A stretch of DNA of 37,502 nucleotides, from the NCBI RefSeq assembly GCF_900111155.1, contig NZ_FOGG01000044.1, forward strand, positions 1 to 37,502, in the 5' to 3' direction. The first letter of the stretch is position 1. Each line of letters opens with the position of its first letter. Under the pieces are notes generated by a model that was not told the DNA's origin, searched no databases, and was given only the letters and a program-made list of their open reading frames with translations. Below, in pieces: positions 8,584 through 16,500 of the stretch. Source of the stretch: Pedobacter rhizosphaerae. GTDB lineage: Bacteria > Bacteroidota > Bacteroidia > Sphingobacteriales > Sphingobacteriaceae. The translations under genes were made by a program, and so were the position numbers.

Positions 8584-9588
8584 TTAATTAAAGATTGAAG
8601 CAAATAAAGCATTAGATTTTAAGCTGGCTTGCTCATCAAAGATATGCGAAGTAGCCATAACTTCGTCTACATTAAATTGAGTTACAAAGGCTTCCAACTT
8701 GTTCTTCACGGTTTCGACAGTACCTATAAAAGAATACTCCAGCATACTTTCTACACCTTGTTGCTCAAATTCATCCCAAACTAAATTCATATCGCTAACT
8801 GGTGGCATAAGCAGGTTTCTTTTTCCGGTAATTACCCCAAGAAACATTTGTTTCACAGAGCTGGCTAAATATGCTGCTTGCTCATCAGAATCGGCTACAA
8901 CCACATTTACACAGGCCATAAAATAAGGTTGATCAAGATATTTGGAAGGCTTAAAATGCGACTTGTAGTAAGCAGCAGCCTGAGCGAAATAAGTGGGTGC
9001 AAAATGACTGGCGAAAGCGTAAGGCAAACCTTTTTCCGCAGCTAATCGGGCGCTATCCATACTCGAGCCTAAAACCCAGATGGGAATATCGAGACCCTCT
9101 CCTGGCACTGCTCTAACATTACTATATTGATTATCGGTAGAAAAAAGCAGCTGCAATTTTTCTATGTCTCTGGGAAAACTATGTACGGCATGAACATTTT
9201 CACCCCGTATAGCCATTGCGGTTACCTGATCTGTTCCTGGTGCCCTGCCTAAACCGAGATCAATCCGGTTAGGATACAATGAAGCTAAAGTTCCAAACTG
9301 TTCTGCCACCACCAAAGGCGCATGATTAGGCAACATAATACCACCAGAACCTACCCGGATAGTTTTTGTGCCGCCAGCAACATAACCAATTAAAATGGAT
9401 GTGGCTGAACTGGCTACACTAATCATATTGTGGTGCTCGGCAAACCAATATCTTTTATAACCTAAACGCTCAGACTGTTGTGCGTTTGCCAAGCTTTTGG
9501 GAAAAGTTTCTGCGGGTGTATCTCCTGCACGTACGGTTGCTAAATCTAAAATGGAATAGGAAATATTTTCTAATGGCGACATACTCAT
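8584..9588 (-). CDS. LLM-class flavin-dependent oxidoreductase (luciferase-like)
   Basis: 334 residues matching the single-component bacterial luciferase-like monooxygenases. Near the N-terminus are SILDLATVRAG and RYWFAEHHNM, then IRVGSGGIMLPNHAPLVVAE with FGTLASLYPNRIDLGLGRAPG, the standard FMNH2-binding barrel features. The C-terminal part has FIGTVETVKNKLEAF, as expected in this family. It belongs to the MsnO8/YhbW-like group. Substrate unknown. It starts at the ATG at 9588, with a second in-frame ATG at 9582. The gene appears monocistronic. No partner flavin reductase is nearby. Confidence 0.92.
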   Translation of the reverse strand: MSMSPLENISYSILDLATVRAGDTPAETFPKSLANAQQSERLGYKRYWFAEHHNMISVASSATSILIGYVAGGTKTIRVGSGGIMLPNHAPLVVAEQFGTLASLYPNRIDLGLGRAPGTDQVTAMAIRGENVHAVHSFPRDIEKLQLLFSTDNQYSNVRAVPGEGLDIPIWVLGSSMDSARLAAEKGLPYAFASHFAPTYFAQAAAYYKSHFKPSKYLDQPYFMACVNVVVADSDEQAAYLASSVKQMFLGVITGKRNLLMPPVSDMNLVWDEFEQQGVESMLEYSFIGTVETVKNKLEAFVTQFNVDEVMATSHIFDEQASLKSNALFASIFN

Positions 9589-9714
9589 TTTTTATGATTA
9601 TTGAAGCCGTAAAATTATGTTTTAAAATAATGATGAAGCCTGAATTCACCGATAAATGACAGTTACTGAACACTAATGGAAGTGTAATTGCTTAGTCCTG
9701 ACATTTGGGCGTTT

Positions 9715-10029
9715 TTAATCAACACCTTTGAATATATTAATTGCCGCAGTATTCCATCGAAGATAACCTAACTCCCCGCAAACCTTAGCTACATAGGTTT
9801 CGATATCTTCAGACACATCATTAACCACTCTCCATCTGATTTTATATTTCGGATTATAGCTGATGTAAACGATTACGTCTTCATTTCGCTGACCAATTGC
9901 CTCCAGCGGTTGAAGGTGAATGGCTTGTAAATCTGCAGCAGCAACCCTAAGCCTTTCATTCATTATCTTACCCAATGAGGCCTCAGGCTTAAAATCTGTT
10001 TCAAGTATAGCTAAAACGGTAACAATCAT
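9715..10029 (-). CDS. Hypothetical protein, 104 aa
   Basis: A soluble 104-residue protein with an ATG start at 10029. It begins with a beta-type hydrophobic stretch MIVTVLAILETDF. The middle has ERLRVAAADLQAIHLQPLE (helical), and the second half has VIVYISYNPKYKIRWRVV (beta). There is no signal peptide, cysteine motif or recognisable domain. The gene is flanked by the luciferase-like gene and another unknown, both on the same strand. I do not recognise it. Confidence 0.5.
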   Translation of the reverse strand: MIVTVLAILETDFKPEASLGKIMNERLRVAAADLQAIHLQPLEAIGQRNEDVIVYISYNPKYKIRWRVVNDVSEDIETYVAKVCGELGYLRWNTAAINIFKGVD

Positions 10030-10162
10030 ATCTATTAATTTAATTAGCAGAAACTAAAAAAGCTTCTCTAGCTAAACAAATTTATGCTAATTTTTTTAGT
10101 AAAAGAAATTTAATTTCAGTTTTTAACTAAAAAAATAACTTAAGATAATAGAATAACTGAAC

Positions 10163-10681
10163 CTACATTAAAGAGATAATTAACCAGGTTAAGGCCACGC
10201 CTAGTAAGAACAATCCGATTCGAATAAAGATTTCATTGAACTTAGCCTGTTTAAACAATTCGATTTGCTCCTGGTATTGACGGATGACTGTTTCCATCTT
10301 TTCTATTTTTTCTTTGTGCGTTCTGTTGGCACTGCTGAGATTTAAATTTTCGGTTTGCAACTCCTGTACACCCTTGCCTGCGGTCTCCTGTAATTGTTTT
10401 AATTCAAAGCGGCGCATAAAACCACCTTCACTCATAAACATTTTTACGCCCGACTGTTTTCCAATCATTGCAGGCAGTGCATACCCTTCTACCTCTCCAA
10501 TGAGTGTAATCAACTGCAACTGGGAAAGTAGCCCCAAATAATCTGCAGCTAAAATATCGTTGCCTCTAAAAATTTTACTTACCCGATCAGTCTTGATATA
10601 CGATTCATCTTTAAATTCCTTTAAAATGTTATCAAGAAGTTCACATTTTGCCGAGGTAAGCGTTATTGAGAGATTATCCAT
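10163..10681 (-). CDS. Tail-anchored coiled-coil protein with winged-helix-like N-terminus
   Basis: 172 residues. Residues 1-70 look like a small helical, possibly winged-helix, domain (LLDNILKEF, YLGLLSQLQLITLIGEVEGY). Residues 95-145 form a coiled coil (LQETAGKGVQELQTENLNLS and following heptads), and a single transmembrane helix closes the protein (IFIRIGLFLLGVALTWLIIS, residues 150-170). This predicts a protein anchored by its C-terminus with its bulk in the cytoplasm. Function unknown. The 133 bases downstream contain a long AU-only inverted repeat around 10094-10137 but no convincing terminator. Confidence 0.5.
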   Translation of the reverse strand: MDNLSITLTSAKCELLDNILKEFKDESYIKTDRVSKIFRGNDILAADYLGLLSQLQLITLIGEVEGYALPAMIGKQSGVKMFMSEGGFMRRFELKQLQETAGKGVQELQTENLNLSSANRTHKEKIEKMETVIRQYQEQIELFKQAKFNEIFIRIGLFLLGVALTWLIISLM

Positions 10682-10815
10682 AAGGTTATCCCGCTAAAAT
10701 ATAAAAGCCTTATCAAATAATAAGTGTATCCACTTTCAAGATTACTCTTTTCAGGAATAAACTGGTTTGGCTCTAATTGTAGGCGGTATGAATTTGATTT
10801 ATTTTACAAAAAAAC

Positions 10816-10844
10816 GATTTTCTTTATCATCATACAAGAAAATC
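10816..10844 (-). terminator. Terminator of the exonuclease III gene
   Basis: A 9-bp stem (GATTTTCTT 10816-10824, AAGAAAATC 10836-10844). On the minus strand it is followed by a run of seven Ts. It lies 6 bases past the stop of the gene at 10851. Confidence 0.75.
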
Positions 10845-10850
10845 AACAAC

Positions 10851-11627
10851 TTAAAGCTTTTCTATGGTAATCCAAACAGGTGCATGATCGCTGGTTTTCT
10901 CCCATCCCCTAACTTGCTTATCTACCCCGGCATCTTTAAATTGCTTGGCGAGCTGTGAATTTAACAGAAAATGATCAATCCTCAGTCCGGCATCCCTCCC
11001 ATAGGCATTGCGAAAATAATCCCAAAAGGTATAGATTTTTTGATCAGGGTAGCGTGTTCGAATGGCATCAATCCAGCCCTGGCTCATTAAACCTAAAAAA
11101 GCTTCACGGGTTTCGGGCCTAAAAAGCGCATCTTCTACCCAGCGCTCGGGTTTATACACATCAAAATCTGTTGGAATTACATTATAATCGCCACAAAGCA
11201 CCACAGGAAGTTCACTGTTTACCAGTTTTTCTGCATGAGATCTAAACCGCTCAAACCAACCCAGCTTATAATCGAACTTTGGTCCCGGGGCAGGATTTCC
11301 ATTTGGAAGGTAAAGGCAGCCCACTATTATGCCATCAATATTAGCCTCAATATAGCGGCTTTGCAAATCTTCATCATCTCCATCCAGTCCTCTTCGCAAC
11401 TCCTGAATTTCTCGATTCTTGGCTAAAATGGCCACCCCATTCCAGCTTTTTTGTCCATGCCAAATGGCATTATATCCGGCATCATTAATTGCTTGTAAAG
11501 GAAACTTCTCTTGAGGGGCTTTAAGCTCTTGCAAACAGACAATATCCGGAGCACTTTCTTCCAGCCACCTTAACAATACAGGTAGGCGCCCATTAACACC
11601 ATTTACGTTATAAGTTGCAATTTTCAT
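10851..11627 (-). CDS. xth: Exodeoxyribonuclease III (AP endonuclease family)
   Basis: 258 residues from the ATG at 11627; the family always begins MKIATYNVNG, so the 21-residue upstream extension is rejected. Exonuclease-endonuclease-phosphatase fold: N7 in TYNVNG, E34 in CLQELKAP, the GDYNVIPTDFDVY block with the catalytic Asp and Asn, the IDHFLLNS loop and the final KTSDHAPVWI with the Asp-His pair. It cleaves at abasic sites and trims 3' ends in base-excision repair. Complete and of normal length. Its own terminator follows. Confidence 0.95.
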   Translation of the reverse strand: MKIATYNVNGVNGRLPVLLRWLEESAPDIVCLQELKAPQEKFPLQAINDAGYNAIWHGQKSWNGVAILAKNREIQELRRGLDGDDEDLQSRYIEANIDGIIVGCLYLPNGNPAPGPKFDYKLGWFERFRSHAEKLVNSELPVVLCGDYNVIPTDFDVYKPERWVEDALFRPETREAFLGLMSQGWIDAIRTRYPDQKIYTFWDYFRNAYGRDAGLRIDHFLLNSQLAKQFKDAGVDKQVRGWEKTSDHAPVWITIEKL

Positions 11628-11858
11628 GATCAAAACTAAGTCGCATGTGCGACTCATCAAGAATGAAAGTACAAAATATTTTCTTTGCAACTAAACATTT
11701 TTGTATAGCCAGGTTAAAATGAACCCCGCCCTTTAACTCACTAGATCATTGAATAAAATCTACTACCCTCAGAAACTCAGCTACAAACAAAAACTACACA
11801 CTCATAATCAACAGTTACAAAAACACCCCGATAGAGAGCAAATGGCTAAAAACATAAA

Positions 11859-11880
11859 AACCCCGACATCCATCGGGGTT
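11859..11880 (-). terminator. Hairpin terminator downstream of the metallophosphoesterase
   Basis: An 8-bp stem (AACCCCGA 11859-11866, TCGGGGTT 11873-11880) followed on the minus strand by TTTTATGTTTTT. It lies 126 bases after the stop codon at 12006, leaving an AT-rich untranslated tail. Confidence 0.7.
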
Positions 11881-12005
11881 ATATCAACTAACCTAAACTT
11901 TATAAATACTAACCAAATATTTATAGCGCAAAGATGCAGCAGGTATGTTAGTAAAAGATTAAGTTCATGTTATAATTAACTAATATAATTTATGCTTCCT
12001 ATTAA

Positions 12006-12851
12006 TTAAAATGTAGTTTCATTGAGCACAGGAGTTTGACTGGCATTTACCTGATGGGTAGAAATGGTGCTATCCTCATTCACTTCAACAATTCGATAAC
12101 CTTTGTAAGCCGTTCCCCAATTGCCGCCGAAATGCGCATCAAAAAAATGTGGCAGTTTATTGGTATAAAAAACAGCATCCAAACTGTGATCGTGGCCATG
12201 AAACACAGCTTTGATATTGGGATAGCGATGAAGCAATTCAATGGTATCGGGGCATTCTACAAAAGGACTTTCGGGCACCCAAAAATGTGGTGGTATGTGT
12301 AATACCACAAAAACGGTCTTCAAATCTTTAAACTTATCCAGCTCCTGCTTTAGAAAATTATTATCCGGGCAGCGATACACACCCTTGGTATCGGATGTAT
12401 TTGCTAAAACAAAGCCTACACCATTTTTCTGAAAGGCAAAATTATCTTCATAACCGAATACATTTTTCCAAATAGTGGCATCTGCATGATCATGGTTACC
12501 CGGAATAGCGTAAAAAGGAACTTTAAGCCTATCAAAGTAATTCTTTTTCACTTCAGGCAATAGCTCTGGCCTGTCGTGAACCAAATCGCCGTTAATAATA
12601 ACAAAATCCAAAGGATTGTGATCATGCGATTCATTTAGCCAACGCACAATGTTCTCGTGATCTTTTTTGTAGTCTGTTTTAGGTTGCCCGTAGTGACCAT
12701 CGGAGGCAATGGCAAAACGTAATTTAACAGGTTTATTTTTTGCAGGTAATTCATCCCCTAAGTTTTCGGCTATTGCTGGCACTACCGGATTCAAACCAGC
12801 TAATACAAAACTGGCCAAACTACTTTTAATAAAGAATCTTCTGTTAGACAT
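12006..12851 (-). CDS. Exported metallophosphoesterase (Tat-type signal)
   Basis: 281 residues of the calcineurin-like phosphoesterase superfamily. The N-terminus has a twin-arginine-like signal (SNRRFFIKSSLASFVLAG). The five metal-binding blocks are all present: D51-x-H53 (SDGHYG), GD at 87-88 (INGDLVHD), GNHD at 117-120, the His of VLHIPPH near 184, and GHDH at 218-221. The enzyme should act in the periplasm with a dinuclear metal centre; a PhoD-like or purple-acid-phosphatase-like phosphodiesterase role is possible but the substrate is not readable. It is monocistronic. Confidence 0.9.
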   Translation of the reverse strand: MSNRRFFIKSSLASFVLAGLNPVVPAIAENLGDELPAKNKPVKLRFAIASDGHYGQPKTDYKKDHENIVRWLNESHDHNPLDFVIINGDLVHDRPELLPEVKKNYFDRLKVPFYAIPGNHDHADATIWKNVFGYEDNFAFQKNGVGFVLANTSDTKGVYRCPDNNFLKQELDKFKDLKTVFVVLHIPPHFWVPESPFVECPDTIELLHRYPNIKAVFHGHDHSLDAVFYTNKLPHFFDAHFGGNWGTAYKGYRIVEVNEDSTISTHQVNASQTPVLNETTF

Positions 12852-12889
12852 ATGACTTAATTGTTTAATTAAAAATAAGATATTTTAAT

Positions 12890-13029
12890 CATAAAAAAGG
12901 CGATTGACCTGATGCCAATCGCCATAAAAAATCTGCAGAACACAGGCAAGGCTCTGCTCGTTTTTAATATCTTACGTTAAATAATTATGCTTAGCTTAAT
13001 ATTTAGCAGCTTAATGAGGCGTTCTGCTT
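12890..13029 (-). ncRNA. Candidate structured small RNA, possibly 6S-like
   Basis: On the minus strand a consensus promoter (13035-13062) is followed about 6 bases later by a sequence that folds. GCAGAAC at 13027-13021 pairs with GTTCTGC at 12941-12935. Inside, after unpaired bulges on both sides, CTGCT pairs with AGCAG, and an AU-rich apical region follows. An intrinsic terminator (stem 12899-12923 plus a T-run) ends the unit at about 12890. A closing stem, large internal bubble and apical arm are the layout of 6S RNA (Rfam 6S-Flavo in Bacteroidota). No ORF accounts for the conserved-looking part. The existence of an RNA is better supported than its 6S identity. Confidence 0.5.
12899..12923 (-). 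terminator. Terminator of the small RNA unit
   Basis: An 8-bp stem (GGCGATTG 12899-12906, CAATCGCC 12916-12923) followed on the minus strand by TTTTTTATG. No minus-strand protein gene lies between it and 13399, so it most likely ends the RNA read from the 13035 promoter. Confidence 0.75.
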
Positions 13030-13034
13030 GTCCA

Positions 13035-13062
13035 CAAAAGTATCTCCGCTATTTTAAGCCAA
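13035..13062 (-). promoter_or_regulatory. Promoter of the small RNA
   Basis: The minus strand shows TTG (13062-13060), 17 bases, then TACTTTTG (13042-13035), an exact match to the Bacteroidota -7 consensus TAnnTTTG. The same -7 octamer precedes tRNA-Ser at 18454. Expected transcription start is about 13029. Confidence 0.65.
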
Positions 13063-13398
13063 TATATCCTTTTGATTAAAACTACAATAAGATAATACAA
13101 CAAGTGTTAAGGAATTATTTGCCCGCAAGTCAAATCACATTGCTTTATTTACTTACTGTTTTTAAATAAATAACAATAGCTTAACTTGACACTAATACGG
13201 GATATATTTTTTTTGAAAAGCAAGTACGCGAGCGCTTCGGTTGGGTACCGTCCCGCCATTCATTACAATCTTTTTAAACGAATTCCCGTGTAATAAAGAT
13301 CGTCCTATGGTTTAAAAAGCATTTTCATTACTGTCGGGTTTAATTCCGTAAATGCAGTAGCTCCCGGGCAATGCATTTAGAAAGTATTACACCACCAG

Positions 13399-13941
13399 TT
13401 AATCCTGCCTTGTCCAAACCAGTTTGTCTGTATCATAACCCAATTCTTCGGCTTTTTCTAAATAATCTTGTTTTACCTGGTTGGGAATAGTTCTGTCTCT
13501 CGAAAGAATCCATAAATATTTGAGGCTTTTACCAGCAACCAATGCATATTTGTACTCGGGGTCGATTGCAATTACATTGTATCCTGCATAAAACGGCCCA
13601 AAGAATGATACCTTTAGCCTGGCTTCCGTTTCTCGCCCTATAAATTTAGCCTTACCTACGCTTTCCTTCCACTCATTTTTAATTGCATTAAAACCCCTGT
13701 TGGCTACTTTTATTGTTCCATCATTTCGTAGCGAATAGGTAGCCGTTACCTGGCTTAAATTTCTTTCGAATTTAAAATCCATACGTGCAATTTCGAACCA
13801 TTTACCCAGGTACTTTTCCTTTTTGAAGGGTTTAACAGCCTGAGCGCCTTTAGGGATAGTTGCACATGAACTCAAATATATAGCAAGGCCAACCACCGCT
13901 GTTGCCGCCAATATGGTATTTACTTTACTGGATGTTTTCAT
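13399..13941 (-). CDS. blc: Lipocalin lipoprotein (Blc-like)
   Basis: 180 residues from the ATG at 13941. A 22-residue upstream extension runs into repeats and is rejected. The lipoprotein signal ends with the lipobox LSSC (mature N-terminus CATIPKG), so the protein should be lipid-anchored, probably in the outer membrane. The lipocalin signature GKWFEIARMDFKFE is followed by the eight-strand barrel pattern, including VTATYSLRNDGTIKVANRG and YALVAGKSLKYLWILSRDR, typical of bacterial Blc, which binds lysophospholipids or fatty acids. Intact. The upstream DNA to the eamA gene is filled by the repeat cluster at 13972-14464. Confidence 0.93.
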   Translation of the reverse strand: MKTSSKVNTILAATAVVGLAIYLSSCATIPKGAQAVKPFKKEKYLGKWFEIARMDFKFERNLSQVTATYSLRNDGTIKVANRGFNAIKNEWKESVGKAKFIGRETEARLKVSFFGPFYAGYNVIAIDPEYKYALVAGKSLKYLWILSRDRTIPNQVKQDYLEKAEELGYDTDKLVWTRQD

Positions 13942-13971
13942 ATTATTGAAATAAACAGTTTTGCCTTTAAA

Positions 13972-14144
13972 TGGTTTGAGGATCAAGTAGCGAGAATCTA
14001 GTAGCAAGAATCTAGTAGCAAGAGCAAAGTAGTAAGAATCAAGACTTCAGACTGAAGACTTCCGACTAAGGACTATGAACTGAAACCTACTTTCTTGCCA
14101 ATAAAAATATAGCGAGTAGAATCAGGACACTTCCCAGAATATCC
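13972..14144. repeat. 173-bp direct repeat, copy 1
   Basis: Aligns without gaps to 14292-14464 with an offset of exactly 320; I count about 12 mismatches, most of them inside the period-7 part. The last 58 bases duplicate the 3' end of the eamA coding region. Confidence 0.9.
14087..14144 (-). pseudogene. Duplicated 3' fragment of the eamA gene
   Basis: These 58 bases equal the last 19 codons and stop of the transporter gene at 14407-14464 with a single difference (T/C at 14117 versus 14437). No start or upstream coding sequence accompanies them, so this is a non-functional coding tail left by duplication. Confidence 0.85.
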
Positions 14145-14149
14145 CCTGC

Positions 14150-14289
14150 CCTGTCCGTAGAGTTAAGCGCAGCGTCTCTACGGATTACAACATACCGTTG
14201 AGTTTCAGAACTCAACATTATTTAAACCGAGTCAAAGACTCTCCTCCATTAAACAATCCCTAGAACTCCTGCGGAACTCGACGGACAGG
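14150..14289. mobile_element. 140-bp palindrome-rich element with 9-bp inverted ends (MITE/REP-like)
   Basis: Bounded by CCTGTCCGT (14150-14158) and its reverse complement ACGGACAGG (14281-14289). Inside are successive hairpins: CCGTAGAG/CTCTACGG (14155-14183), GTTGAGTT/AACTCAAC (14197-14216, 4-base loop) and GAGTC/GACTC (14229-14241). The first 39 bases recur at 37464-37502. It encodes nothing. Its position exactly between the two 173-bp repeats suggests it took part in the duplication. No clear target-site duplication is seen. Confidence 0.6.
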
Positions 14290-14291
14290 AT

Positions 14292-14464
14292 TGGTTTGAG
14301 AATCAAGCAGTGAGAATCTAGTAGCGAGAATCGAGTAGTGAGAGCAAAGTAGTAAGAATCAAGACTTCAGACTGAAGACTTCCGACTAAGAACTACGGAC
14401 TAAAACCTACTTTCTTGCCAATAAAAATATAGCGAGCAGAATCAGGACACTTCCCAGAATATCC
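14292..14464. repeat. 173-bp direct repeat, copy 2
   Basis: Partner of 13972-14144. It includes the genuine end of the eamA gene (14407-14464) plus its period-7 downstream array (14301-14400). Confidence 0.9.
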
Positions 14465-15294
14465 ATAGATCCGAAGCTAACCTTTAACCAGAATACTGAG
14501 ATTAACGCAGCTGATAGGGGTTCGGCGGAGGCCAACAGGCTGGTGGTTTGTGCACCAATCCATTTAACTGCTGAAAGGTAAGCGTAAAAAGCTACCACAC
14601 TGCCTAAAAAAATAATAAAGGCGGTAGAAATGTAGGTATCCAAATCCCAGGTTCCCTCCACCTGCCATGGAACCCGTACAAAACTAAAAGCAATTCCTCC
14701 AATAAGCATTGCCCAGCCTATTACCACAATAGCATGGTAGCGATGTAAAAGCTTTATCGGTTGAATGCTGTAAAAAGCCAGGGCAACTGCCGAATTAATT
14801 CCCCAGAACAGGGCTAATCCCGATATGGAAAGACTGTTAAAACTTCCATGTGTTACCAATAAAAATGTTCCTGCAATGGCTAAAACAATTGCTAACATGG
14901 AAAACACCCCCGGCAAGCGTTTATTCACTATAGCCAGGTAAATGGCAATAAGTGCCGGCCCTGCATATTGCAACACCGTTGCCGTGGCTGCATTTGAATG
15001 CTGAATAGCCGCAAAGTAGGTATACTGCACTAGCGGTATCCCAATAAGTCCGAAAATGAGCAAGGCTAAAATATCGGTATTACTTTTCCAGATATTAAAA
15101 ATATTAAGGCCAAACCTAAAGTAACCAAGGGCTAAAAGAATTAATCCAGACGAAAGACAACGAACGGTAACCAGCCATGCAGGATCAACACCCCTATTGC
15201 TAAAAACAAACTGTCCGAATGTACCCGAAACTCCCCAAAGTGTGGCTGCCAGAATTGCCAGTAAGAAACCTTTTAATTGATTACCATTTTCCAT
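14407..15294 (-). CDS. EamA-family (DMT superfamily) transporter
   Basis: 295 residues from the ATG at 15294 (a TTG nine bases upstream is less likely). Ten predicted transmembrane helices in two EamA repeats. The first repeat starts FLLAILAATLWGVSGTFGQF and has the conserved YFAAIQHSNAATATVLQY segment; the second repeat has AYLSAVKWIGAQTTSLLASA followed by EPLSAALISVFW. Such carriers export amino acids or other small metabolites across the inner membrane. It is divergent from an AsnC-type regulator 85 bases away, a common arrangement for amino-acid exporters; the substrate is inference. The 3' end is duplicated at 14087-14144. Confidence 0.92.
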   Translation of the reverse strand: MENGNQLKGFLLAILAATLWGVSGTFGQFVFSNRGVDPAWLVTVRCLSSGLILLALGYFRFGLNIFNIWKSNTDILALLIFGLIGIPLVQYTYFAAIQHSNAATATVLQYAGPALIAIYLAIVNKRLPGVFSMLAIVLAIAGTFLLVTHGSFNSLSISGLALFWGINSAVALAFYSIQPIKLLHRYHAIVVIGWAMLIGGIAFSFVRVPWQVEGTWDLDTYISTAFIIFLGSVVAFYAYLSAVKWIGAQTTSLLASAEPLSAALISVFWLKVSFGSMDILGSVLILLAIFLLARK

Positions 15295-15379
15295 TGGGAG
15301 CAAAACTATTTCAATAATGGGGAATAATTTTCTCTATTTTGAGGGCTATTTTGCAATTTTGTTTCATCATTTAACTTCC

Positions 15380-15862
15380 ATGTCTAAGTCACAACCAACA
15401 TCTGCCCCATTAGATCATTTCGATCTGGCTATACTCCGCATACTGCAAGAAAACAATTACACACCACAGCGCAGCATTGCCGAAAGTGTAAACCTCTCCG
15501 CAGCTGCTGTTCATCGAAGAATAAAACGAATGGAAGAAAATGGCACTATTCAAAGTCAGGTAGCAGTGGTAGATCCAATTAAAGTAGCCATTCCTATAAC
15601 CATTATGGTTGAGGTAGAAATGGAAAACGATAAGATTGAGTTGGTTCGTAAAGCCAAACAAAAATTCTGTTCAATACCTGAAATACAACAATGCTATTAT
15701 GTAACCGGCGAGGTAGATTTTATCCTGATCATTAATGTAGCGAATATGACCGCATACGAAGCATTAACGACCAGGCTATTTTTTGATAATCCAGATATTA
15801 AACGCTTCCGAACATTCGTAACCTTAGACCGGGTTAAAGTGGGATTAAGTTTGCCTATTTAA
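15380..15862 (+). CDS. Lrp/AsnC family transcriptional regulator
   Basis: 160 residues from the ATG at 15380; the 21-residue extension upstream is not like the family. N-terminal helix-turn-helix (LDHFDLAILRILQENN, then RSIAESVNLSAAAVHRRIKR) followed by the RAM/effector domain (VEVEMENDKIELVRKAK, CYYVTGEVDFILIINVANM). The GEVDF block that helps form the effector pocket is intact. It probably controls the divergent EamA gene and itself from the 85-bp shared intergenic region in response to an amino acid. The gene closest in layout is the pair at 36047-37140. Confidence 0.93.
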   Translation: MSKSQPTSAPLDHFDLAILRILQENNYTPQRSIAESVNLSAAAVHRRIKRMEENGTIQSQVAVVDPIKVAIPITIMVEVEMENDKIELVRKAKQKFCSIPEIQQCYYVTGEVDFILIINVANMTAYEALTTRLFFDNPDIKRFRTFVTLDRVKVGLSLPI

Positions 15863-15872
15863 GGCGCAGGCG

Positions 15873-16319
15873 TTAATCTGTCATGATGAAACGGTCAAAT
15901 GTTGCCTTACCAGCCGTTAACTGATCTGCAGGGAAACCTATAAAATTGAGTGTAAGTTTATCATCCTTTACGGTAAAGCTGGCCTTATCATATACTTTTT
16001 GGTTGACAACAGTGGTTACACTTTTATCGCCGTTACGGCTAACGCTTTCTGTAATAACAATATCTACAGCATTACCATTAACCGTATATTTCCCATGTAA
16101 AGAGGTTGAATGCGTATTATCTAAAACAGTAACCATTGAAAAATCCAGGCCCACACCGAAAGAAATCCTTCTTAGCACACTTCCGGTATTGGTTTCTCTC
16201 CAGTTTCCTACTAAGCTATCAGAAGTTGTTGGTGTTTGAGGTAATTTTTCCTTTTTGCAAGAAGTGATAGCTATACTTGCAAATATTGTGAATACGAATA
16301 TTTTAAAAGCGTTTTTCAT
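15873..16319 (-). CDS. Lipocalin-like lipoprotein
   Basis: 148 residues with a lipoprotein signal ending ITSCKKEK (Cys near 21). The mature part begins with a linker and then LVGNWRETNTGSV, the G-x-W start used by lipocalin-like domains of Bacteroidota lipoproteins. Beta strands follow (HGKYTVNGNAVDIVITES, VKDDKLTLNFIGF). Likely anchored in the envelope; ligand unknown. It is convergent with the AsnC gene (10 bases between stops), and no clear terminator separates them. Confidence 0.75.
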   Translation of the reverse strand: MKNAFKIFVFTIFASIAITSCKKEKLPQTPTTSDSLVGNWRETNTGSVLRRISFGVGLDFSMVTVLDNTHSTSLHGKYTVNGNAVDIVITESVSRNGDKSVTTVVNQKVYDKASFTVKDDKLTLNFIGFPADQLTAGKATFDRFIMTD

Positions 16320-16500
16320 TTAATTTGTTATTTTTTACCTTAAACGCAACTCATTCAAATAACGCTACAATTTAACACTAAAATACTCGAAAACAATTGA
16401 ATAACATTTTTTTCACCTGCTTTTTTCTTTGAATGTATAGATTTTATTTTTTTGCACTTATCTTGCAAAGCAATTTCATAAAAAAGAATCATCCCAGCAT

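Larger units (their letters stand above)
12852..13398. other. 547-base gap between coding genes
   Basis: The left half holds the promoter-RNA-terminator unit listed separately (12890-13062). From 13081 to about 13210 the DNA is plain AT-rich sequence. From about 13215 to 13375 the base composition is visibly more GC-rich (for example GCGAGCGCTTCGG and GTCCCGCCATTC) with no supported ORF. This part reads like a degraded copy of a dispersed intergenic element rather than a gene. Confidence 0.5.
13942..14406. repeat. Repeat-filled gap between lipocalin and EamA genes
   Basis: This gap holds no complete gene. It contains the first copy of a 173-bp direct repeat (13972-14144), a 140-bp element with inverted ends (14150-14289), and most of the second copy (14292-14464, which runs into the eamA coding end). 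Both copies include an array of degenerate units of period 7, such as AGAATCT AGTAGCA AGAGCAA. Confidence 0.85.

Noticed and set aside
11749..11979. Plus-strand reading frame of 76 codons
   Set aside because: It runs through a terminator hairpin and has low-complexity, Asn/Lys-rich content with no family character.
13942..14007. Longer N-terminus of the lipocalin
   Set aside because: It would be encoded mostly by repeat DNA and would place 22 residues before a perfect lipoprotein signal.
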